From Enterococcus rivorum (GTDB taxonomy: Bacteria; Bacillota; Bacilli; Lactobacillales; Enterococcaceae), in the NCBI RefSeq assembly GCF_001742285.1, contig NZ_MIEK01000034.1, positions 62,001 through 126,000 of the forward strand: a stretch of DNA of 64,000 bases, written 5' to 3'. Every line of letters starts with the position of its first letter. Positions within the stretch are counted from its first letter, which is position 1. Under the pieces are notes generated by a model. The model saw nothing but the letters and a program-made list of their open reading frames with translations. It searched no databases and was not told the origin of the DNA. This document shows, one piece after another, positions 58,326-64,000 of the stretch. Position numbers and translations under genes: made by a program.

Positions 58326-58535
58326 TTATTCCTCTGTTTTGACATATCTGTAAACAATCCGCCCATTCAAGCCGGCTTCTCCTACAATATCCATTCGATC
58401 TGGCAGGTCTTTCCAAACCTCTCTAAAGGCTGGAAAATCTTTTGCTTCTACAATTATTTCTTTTATTTTACCTTCCTTTAATTCTCTTAATTTCTCTGTA
58501 TAAGGATTTTCAATCATCTTTATCACTACTTTCAA
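58326..58535 (-). CDS. small protein, 69 aa, unknown
   Basis: The product (ENPYTEKLRELKEGKIKEII; DFPAFREVWKDLPDRMDIVG; GLNGRIVYRYVKTEE) is soluble, has mixed charge and looks like a small folded alpha/beta domain. The TTG at 58535 has AGGA about 9 nt upstream; the ATG at 58517 is the alternative. It lies between ptsH and clpE, divergent from clpE. I do not recognise the family. Confidence 0.6.
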   Translation of the reverse strand: MKVVIKMIENPYTEKLRELKEGKIKEIIVEAKDFPAFREVWKDLPDRMDIVGEAGLNGRIVYRYVKTEE

Positions 58536-58630
58536 TTCAATTTTCCTAGGTATGATGTTATTGTAGTTTAAATTAATTTATTTGTCTTCCTAAAATATTT
58601 TATTTTTTCTAAAGTCAAAAGCTCAATTAC

Positions 58631-58658
58631 TTGATTCTACCTCAAAAAATGCTATAAT
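58631..58658 (+). promoter_or_regulatory. promoter of clpE
   Basis: TTGATT (58631-58636), a 16-nt spacer and TATAAT (58653-58658). The start of transcription would fall at about 58665, inside or next to the CtsR box. Confidence 0.75.
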
Positions 58659-58667
58659 ATTTCAAAA

Positions 58668-58683
58668 GGTCAATATTGGTCAA
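58668..58683 (+). promoter_or_regulatory. CtsR operator of clpE
   Basis: GGTCAATATTGGTCAA matches the CtsR heptad direct repeat (GGTCAAA-NAN-GGTCAAA type) closely. An inverted GACC follows at 58694. CtsR represses clp genes until heat or protein stress. Confidence 0.9.
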
Positions 58684-58804
58684 TAATTATTTCGACCTTT
58701 TATTATGATTGCTGTATAAACTGAAGACAGGGAAATTTACACTTAGTAAAAATGCCTATTTTAACCTTCCCTCTCTTTTATAATTGAAAGGATGTGCTCA
58801 GCAT

Positions 58805-61036
58805 ATGATTTGTCAAAACTGTAAACAAAATGAAGCGACAATCCACCTTTATGCAAATGTTAATGGACACAGAAAACAGCTAGACTATTGTCAAAGCTGT
58901 TACCAAAAATTAAAATCTCAAGCAAATTACTCTCAGCAAAATATGGCTCAGGACCCATTTGGCTTTGGAAGTTTAGATGATTTATACCGTTCACTCTCTC
59001 GTCAAATGCAACAACAAAATCCACAAGAACAAATTCCACCAACTCAATATGGGAATGGAATCAATGGAGGACAACCACCGAGAGGAAATGCTCCTCAAAA
59101 CGGGGGATTACTTGGGGAATATGGGATAAACATTACTCAAGCAGCCCGCAACGGAGATATTGACCCAGTAGTTGGACGCGACGAAGAGATTAAACGTGTC
59201 ATCGAAATTTTAAATCGTCGAACAAAAAATAACCCTGTCCTTATCGGAGAACCTGGTGTAGGTAAAACAGCGGTGGTAGAAGGCTTAGCACAAAAAATCG
59301 TTGACGGAGATGTACCACAAAAATTACTTGAAAAAGAAGTCATCCGTTTAGATGTGGTTTCTTTAGTTCAAGGAACAGGTATCCGCGGTCAATTTGAGGA
59401 ACGGATTCAAAAGCTAATTGAAGAAATTAAACAAGCTGACAATGTGATCTTATTCATTGATGAGGTGCATGAAATCGTCGGTGCTGGCGCTACTGGCGAT
59501 GGCAGTATGGATGCTGGAAATATTCTGAAACCAGCCTTAGCTCGCGGTGAATTACAAATGGTTGGTGCAACAACCTTAAATGAATATCGAATTATTGAGA
59601 AAGATGCTGCTTTAGAACGAAGAATGCAGCCTGTTCGAGTAGATGAACCTTCCGTAGACGAAACTGTCGCTATTTTACAAGGATTACAAAAACGATACGA
59701 AGACTACCATCATGTGAAATATACCGATGAAGCAATTAAAGCAGCAGCTTCTCTTTCTAATCGCTATATCCAAGATCGCTTTTTACCAGATAAAGCAATT
59801 GACTTATTGGATGAATCTGGTTCAAAAATGAACTTAACCATCCAAATTGTTGATCCAAAAACAATAGAAAAAAAATTGGCGGATGCAGAACAACAAAAAC
59901 AACAAGCTTCTGCTGAAGAAGATTTTGAAAAAGCTGCCTATTATCGTGATCAAATCAACAAACTTCAAGCAATGAAGGAAAAACAAATCAGTGATGAAGA
60001 AACGCCAGTTATTACCGAAAAAGATATTGAAAAAATTGTTGAGCAAAAAACAGGGATTCCTGTCGGCGATTTAAAAGAAAAAGAACAGACACAACTTAAA
60101 AATCTGTCTGCTGATTTAAGAGCTCATGTTATTGGACAAGATGATGCTGTCGATAAAGTTTCAAAAGCAATTCGTAGAAATCGTGTTGGTTTAGGCAAAA
60201 AAAATCGGCCAATTGGCTCTTTCCTATTTGTCGGTCCAACTGGTGTTGGAAAAACAGAACTTGCTAAACAACTAGCTTATGAATTATTCGGTTCAGAAGA
60301 TTCTATGATTCGTTTTGATATGAGTGAATATATGGAAAAACACAGTGTTTCAAAACTAATCGGCTCTCCTCCAGGATATGTTGGTTATGATGAAGCAGGT
60401 CAATTGACAGAAAAAGTTCGCCGTAATCCCTACAGCTTAATCTTACTAGACGAAATCGAAAAGGCCCATCCGGATGTTCTCCATATGTTCTTACAAATAC
60501 TTGATGATGGCCGTTTAACCGACGCACAAGGTCGAACAGTTAGTTTCAAAGATACCATCATTATTATGACAAGTAATGCTGGAACTGGAAACATAGAAGC
60601 AAATGTCGGCTTTGGTGCTGCTCGTCAAGGAATAACGAAATCTGTCTTAGGGCAGCTAAACAATTTCTTTACACCAGAATTCTTAAATCGCTTTGACGGA
60701 ATTATCGAGTTCAAAACTCTAAGCAAAGAAAACTTGATGTCAATTGTTACTTTAATGTTAAATGAGGTTAATACCTTACTAGCTAGTCAAAAATTACACA
60801 TTGATGTATCGGAAGAAGCTAAAGAAAAATTAGTCGATTTAGGTTTCGATCCAGCCATGGGTGCAAGACCTTTACGTCGAACAATTCAAGAACAAATTGA
60901 AGATGGAATTGCTGAATTTTATTTAGATCACCCTGAAGAACATCAACTAGTGGCTGAATTAAATGAAGAAGGAAAAATTATTGTGACAGGAAAAGAAAAA
61001 GAAGAACTTCTTACTCAAGAAACAGACAAAGAATAA
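58805..61036 (+). CDS. clpE: ATP-dependent Clp ATPase ClpE
   Basis: The 743-residue HSP100 has the ClpE-specific N-terminal zinc finger ([28 protein letters not shown]), two AAA+ modules with Walker A GEPGVGKT (about residue 150) and GPTGVGKT (about 485), and a UVR motif between them ([20 protein letters not shown]). It unfolds damaged proteins for ClpP. The ATG at 58805 starts the finger; the AAAGGA site is about 13 nt upstream, slightly far. A CtsR box controls it. Confidence 0.96.
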   Translation: MICQNCKQNEATIHLYANVNGHRKQLDYCQSCYQKLKSQANYSQQNMAQDPFGFGSLDDLYRSLSRQMQQQNPQEQIPPTQYGNGINGGQPPRGNAPQNGGLLGEYGINITQAARNGDIDPVVGRDEEIKRVIEILNRRTKNNPVLIGEPGVGKTAVVEGLAQKIVDGDVPQKLLEKEVIRLDVVSLVQGTGIRGQFEERIQKLIEEIKQADNVILFIDEVHEIVGAGATGDGSMDAGNILKPALARGELQMVGATTLNEYRIIEKDAALERRMQPVRVDEPSVDETVAILQGLQKRYEDYHHVKYTDEAIKAAASLSNRYIQDRFLPDKAIDLLDESGSKMNLTIQIVDPKTIEKKLADAEQQKQQASAEEDFEKAAYYRDQINKLQAMKEKQISDEETPVITEKDIEKIVEQKTGIPVGDLKEKEQTQLKNLSADLRAHVIGQDDAVDKVSKAIRRNRVGLGKKNRPIGSFLFVGPTGVGKTELAKQLAYELFGSEDSMIRFDMSEYMEKHSVSKLIGSPPGYVGYDEAGQLTEKVRRNPYSLILLDEIEKAHPDVLHMFLQILDDGRLTDAQGRTVSFKDTIIIMTSNAGTGNIEANVGFGAARQGITKSVLGQLNNFFTPEFLNRFDGIIEFKTLSKENLMSIVTLMLNEVNTLLASQKLHIDVSEEAKEKLVDLGFDPAMGARPLRRTIQEQIEDGIAEFYLDHPEEHQLVAELNEEGKIIVTGKEKEELLTQETDKE

Positions 61037-61045
61037 ATTTTTATG

Positions 61046-61090
61046 AAATCATGAAAGAGAGATCCGCTACTCTCTTTTGTGATTTTTTTA
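61046..61090 (+). terminator. terminator of clpE
   Basis: AAATCA and AAAGAGAGA pair with TCTCTTT and TGATTT around a small loop, followed by a T run. It lies 10 nt after the stop. Confidence 0.8.
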
Positions 61091-61236
61091 TTTCGAAGAC
61101 AAAGTCCTTTATATTTATCAAAAAAAATTTTATAATAGTATAGTATACCTAATGTTATCTATTAGAATAATTTTTTTATTCATTACTATAATTACTTAAA
61201 CGTCTAATTAAAAAAATAAAGATTGGAGGGAGAACA

Positions 61237-61551
61237 ATGAAATTAGTTAATGTAACAAATAGTTATAAACAGCTAGTGAATAAACAGCTTGAAAACACCG
61301 ATGCCTACCTAGTCAAAGTCTTTTCCGCTGGCAATACAACCGTCATTTATACAGAAGCTATTCAACATATTGAAATTCTTATTATCAACAAAAAAAGAGC
61401 CCTACGCAAAACAGAAGTTAATGAAATTTTAGCCTATCTATTAAAGAGTACGCCAAAAGAAAAATATGATAAAGAACAAATCTCAATTATTGAATTGAAA
61501 GATGTCACTGAAATCTCGATTCCAATCATTACTGATCTGGTTCAAAATTAA
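61237..61551 (+). CDS. DUF1827 family protein
   Basis: The 104-residue protein begins MKLVNVTNSYKQLVNKQLEN and continues SAGNTTVIYTEA, which matches my memory of DUF1827, a small soluble family of streptococci and enterococci with unknown function. A GGAGG site lies 10 nt before the ATG. It sits between clpE and prfC as in related genomes, monocistronic. Confidence 0.78.
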   Translation: MKLVNVTNSYKQLVNKQLENTDAYLVKVFSAGNTTVIYTEAIQHIEILIINKKRALRKTEVNEILAYLLKSTPKEKYDKEQISIIELKDVTEISIPIITDLVQN

Positions 61552-61553
61552 AT

Positions 61554-61646
61554 AGAAGATAAAAATACAGAAAGAAAACTGAGTCGCCCCCAAAAGTCAG
61601 ACTTTTTCGGGTCACTACAAATCTCTATCTTGTATTTTTATCTTCT
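61554..61646. terminator. long-stem inverted repeat between DUF1827 gene and prfC
   Basis: AGAAGATAAAAATACA (61554-61569) and TGTATTTTTATCTTCT (61631-61646) are a perfect 16-bp inverted repeat around 61 nt that contain an inner GCCC/GGGTC-type hairpin. T-rich tracts follow on both sides, so it may end both convergent genes. Confidence 0.6.
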
Positions 61647-61654
61647 TTTATTTA

Positions 61655-63232
61655 TTACATTAGACTCTTCAATTCTACATCTGGATACTTATCGGCAAAC
61701 CAACGCATCGCAAATTGGTTTTCAAATAAAAATAGTGGTTGATCGAAACGATCTTTCGCTAGAATATTCCGACTAGAACTCATGCGTTCATCTAAATCTT
61801 CTGGTTTAATCCAACGAGCAATTTTTGAACCCATTGGTGTCATAACAACTTCTGCATTGTATTCATTTAGCATCCGATATTGGAACACTTCAAATTGAAG
61901 CTGACCTACTGCTCCAATAATATATTCATCTGTCAAATACGTTTTATAGAGCTGAATCGCTCCCTCTTGAACTAATTGATAAATCCCCTTATGAAAAGAC
62001 TTTTGCTTCATGACATTTTTGGCCGCTACTTTCATAAACAACTCTGGCGTGAAAGAAGGTAACTCTTCATATTGAACTTTTAGCTTCCCTTCGTAAAGGG
62101 TGTCACCAATTTGGTAGTTTCCAGTATCATAAATACCTATAATATCTCCTGCAACTGCTTCTTCTACATTTTCTCTTGTATCAGCCATAAATTGTGTCAC
62201 ATTACTTAACTTAATCTTTTTGCCTGTTCGACCTAACGTTACATCCATGCCACGTTCAAACGTTCCTGAACAAATACGCACAAAAGCAATTCTATCCCTA
62301 TGAGCTGGATTCATATTCGCTTGAATTTTAAAAACAAAGCCAGAAAATTCTTCTTCATAAGGACTTACTTCCTCCTCGGCTTCAGTTTCATGTGCATAAG
62401 GTGCTGGTGCAAACTGAAGGAATGTTTCTAAAAATGTCTGTACACCAAAATTAGTCAATGCTGAGCCAAAAAAGACAGGGGTTTGATTGCCGCAAGCAAT
62501 TTTTGCAGTATCAAATACATCACCAGCTTCAACTAGCAGTTCCACTTCTTCCAACACTTGCTTATATAAACTGTCTGAATGTAGAGGTAAATCACTTGGA
62601 ATATCACCATCAACTAAAGGAATAAAACGTTCGCCATTATTGGTTTCTGGACGATATACTTCTACACGATTATTATAAATATCATAGAGTCCTTCCAGTC
62701 CTTTTCCCATACCTATTGGCCAGTTCATCGGATAAGATTCAATGTCTAATAACTCTTCCAATTCTTCCAGTAACTCCAAAGGCTCACGACCATCACGATC
62801 TAATTTATTAATGAAAGTAAAAATGGGAATACCGCGTCTTTTAACAACTTGAAATAATTTCTTCGTTTGTGCCTCAATCCCTTTAGCACTATCAATCACC
62901 ATTACTGCACTATCGACTGCCATTAACGTTCGATAGGTATCTTCAGAGAAGTCCTCATGCCCTGGTGTATCTAAAATATTTACTCGTTTCCCTTCATAAT
63001 CAAATTGCATGACTGAACTCGTTACCGAAATTCCACGTTGTTTCTCAATTTCCATCCAGTCAGACTTAGCAAAGTTCCCTGTTTTTTTCCCCTTAACGGT
63101 TCCTGCTTGACGAATCGCGCCTCCAAATAAGAGCAACTGCTCTGTAATGGTAGTTTTTCCGGCATCTGGATGGGAAATAATGGCAAAGGTACGACGACTA
63201 TCAACTTGTTCTTTTAATTTTGGATTATTCAT
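61655..63232 (-). CDS. prfC: peptide chain release factor 3
   Basis: The 525-residue translational GTPase has the G1 motif [20 protein letters not shown], the RF3-specific [20 protein letters not shown] with [26 protein letters not shown] and [20 protein letters not shown]. It recycles RF1/RF2 after termination. ATG with TGGAG about 8 nt upstream. No clear promoter was assigned. Confidence 0.97.
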   Translation of the reverse strand: MNNPKLKEQVDSRRTFAIISHPDAGKTTITEQLLLFGGAIRQAGTVKGKKTGNFAKSDWMEIEKQRGISVTSSVMQFDYEGKRVNILDTPGHEDFSEDTYRTLMAVDSAVMVIDSAKGIEAQTKKLFQVVKRRGIPIFTFINKLDRDGREPLELLEELEELLDIESYPMNWPIGMGKGLEGLYDIYNNRVEVYRPETNNGERFIPLVDGDIPSDLPLHSDSLYKQVLEEVELLVEAGDVFDTAKIACGNQTPVFFGSALTNFGVQTFLETFLQFAPAPYAHETEAEEEVSPYEEEFSGFVFKIQANMNPAHRDRIAFVRICSGTFERGMDVTLGRTGKKIKLSNVTQFMADTRENVEEAVAGDIIGIYDTGNYQIGDTLYEGKLKVQYEELPSFTPELFMKVAAKNVMKQKSFHKGIYQLVQEGAIQLYKTYLTDEYIIGAVGQLQFEVFQYRMLNEYNAEVVMTPMGSKIARWIKPEDLDERMSSSRNILAKDRFDQPLFLFENQFAMRWFADKYPDVELKSLM

Positions 63233-63636
63233 TGTTTACTCCATTCTATTTCTTATCTAAAAAAATTCTATCTATTCGCTATAATATATTGGATTTTTCT
63301 TTTTTAACTAGTGTAGTATATCACGGATTTACCTTACTTTTCAAAGTCTTTGTCAATTTTTGTAAAATTTATCAAAAAATTGAATCTACTCGCTTTTAAG
63401 CGGCTACATGCGCCAAAAATGTATTTTGTAAACAAGAAAATCTTAAAAATGATTGATTGACACTAATTGACTGGCATTTTTTTTTAAATATGCTATAACA
63501 TTATAAGCGGGAGTATCTTTTAAAAAGTAACCGAATAAAAGCGCTGTTTTTTTTTAGGATACCACATAAAATAAGCAATCGACGTTCAATGATAACTTTT
63601 TTATTGCATTTATTTATTGTTAGAAAGGTGCATCAC
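63233..63636. other. AT-rich intergenic region before the Mga-type gene
   Basis: About 400 nt without a clear gene. It holds several TTGA-containing stretches, a possible plus-strand promoter (TTGACT at about 63468, then TATGCT 16 nt later), and an AAAGGTG site before the small ORF. No tRNA, known riboswitch or strong terminator was seen. Confidence 0.4.
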
Positions 63637-63765
63637 ATGTTAGATTTATTTATCCCGAATATGTTATTGATTGAATTTTCTCAAGTGAGCTCTAAACTAA
63701 AAAACTTAAATAACATTTATTTTACTCTTTACCGAAAGGAGGTTTTAATATGTTTGAAGATATGA
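63637..63765 (+). CDS. small ORF overlapping the Mga-type gene, possible leader peptide
   Basis: An ATG after AAAGGTG opens a 42-codon frame (MLDLFIPNMLLIEFSQVSSK at the start) that ends in TGA inside the first codons of the Mga-type gene, overlapping it by 16 nt. The downstream ribosome binding site AAAGGAGG lies inside this ORF, so its translation would affect the regulator's start. It may instead be chance in AT-rich DNA. Confidence 0.4.
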   Translation: MLDLFIPNMLLIEFSQVSSKLKNLNNIYFTLYRKEVLICLKI

Positions 63766-64000
63766 TGCTTGAAGATATTTCTAAAAGAAAACTGACTTTA
63801 TTCAAGCTGATAATAAAATTTTCCGAACAAACCTATAGCATTAATTTTTTTGCAAACTATTTAGATTATTCCTACAGTCGAATTGTCTATTTATTGGAAC
63901 AAATTCAGCAAGATCTTTCCAAAATTACTAACAAACCTGTTGTATTGCTTGATTCAAATGGCGTTCATCCTAATAAATTTGTTAGCTACGATTCCTATTA
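63750..64000 (+). CDS. Mga-type transcriptional regulator, N-terminal fragment
   Basis: The frame has an ideal AAAGGAGG 7 nt before its ATG and runs off the right edge. The product (MFEDMMLEDISKRKLTLFKL; FFANYLDYSYSRIVYLLEQI; VLLDSNGVHPNKFVSYDSY) looks like the N-terminal helix-turn-helix part of the Mga/AtxA-like PRD regulators, which control surface and metabolic genes in streptococci and enterococci. Only 83 residues are visible, so the class is likely and the subfamily unknown. Confidence 0.6.
   Translation, partial: MFEDMMLEDISKRKLTLFKLIIKFSEQTYSINFFANYLDYSYSRIVYLLEQIQQDLSKITNKPVVLLDSNGVHPNKFVSYDSY

Overview
The window is a low-GC Gram-positive (Firmicutes, Lactobacillales) chromosome segment, most likely from Enterococcus or a close relative in the Enterococcaceae. 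The reasons are the A+T-rich sequence with AAAGGAGG-type ribosome binding sites, a complete mraZ-to-divIVA division and cell-wall cluster followed by ileS, ptsH-ptsI with clpE nearby, an HPr-type PTS, T-box leaders, and several small families typical of this order (probable DUF1827, DUF3397, DUF3284, DUF4044 and DUF4828 proteins). No phage, insertion sequence, CRISPR array or rRNA operon was seen; most of the window is core genome.

Layout. 1-4.3 kb: the end of a flavodoxin gene, two TetR-type regulators, an M29 aminopeptidase, an S33-type alpha/beta hydrolase and a tRNA-Arg(CCT). 4.5-12.4 kb: a small acidic ORF, an Eis-like acetyltransferase, a structured non-coding region, a three-gene operon of small unknown proteins, and a cellobiose-type PTS (IIB, IIA, IIC) with a sigma-54-like promoter, an upstream dyad and its LevR/CelR-type activator. 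12.4-16.6 kb: DEAD-box-like helicase, Gfo/Idh/MocA oxidoreductase, sfsA and a DUF4828 protein. 16.6-23.3 kb: a complete histidine operon (hisZGDBHAFIE) behind a T-box leader with a probable His specifier. 23.4-29.7 kb: an AraC-HTH/aminoglycoside-phosphotransferase-like fusion, glpK, a DtxR/MntR-type regulator tightly joined to zwf, and an intergenic inverted-repeat module. 29.7-48 kb: ileS with its T-box, then the division/cell-wall cluster read on the minus strand. 48-56 kb: a CorA-type transporter, a small DUF4044 protein, then recN, argR, tlyA, ispA, xseB, xseA and folD. 56-64 kb: ptsI-ptsH, clpE under a CtsR-type operator, a DUF1827 gene, prfC, and the start of an Mga-type regulator preceded by an overlapping small ORF.

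How it fits together. ptsH/ptsI supply phosphate to the PTS at 7.2-9.5 kb and, by family precedent, could also modify GlpK and the PRD activator. The cellobiose-type PTS is predicted to depend on sigma-54 and the AAA+ activator encoded directly upstream. Histidine synthesis and IleRS are predicted to respond to uncharged tRNA through T-boxes. The division cluster has three GTGG repeats, one per helical turn, in front of mraZ, which is a candidate autoregulatory MraZ operator.

The best second-look items are the roughly 240-nt structured non-coding region at 6.0-6.25 kb, the AraC-kinase fusion, the nested inverted-repeat module after zwf, a 16-bp perfect palindrome in the glpK leader, and the small ORF overlapping the Mga-type gene. 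All identifications rest on reading motifs and gene order; no database search or folding program was run.
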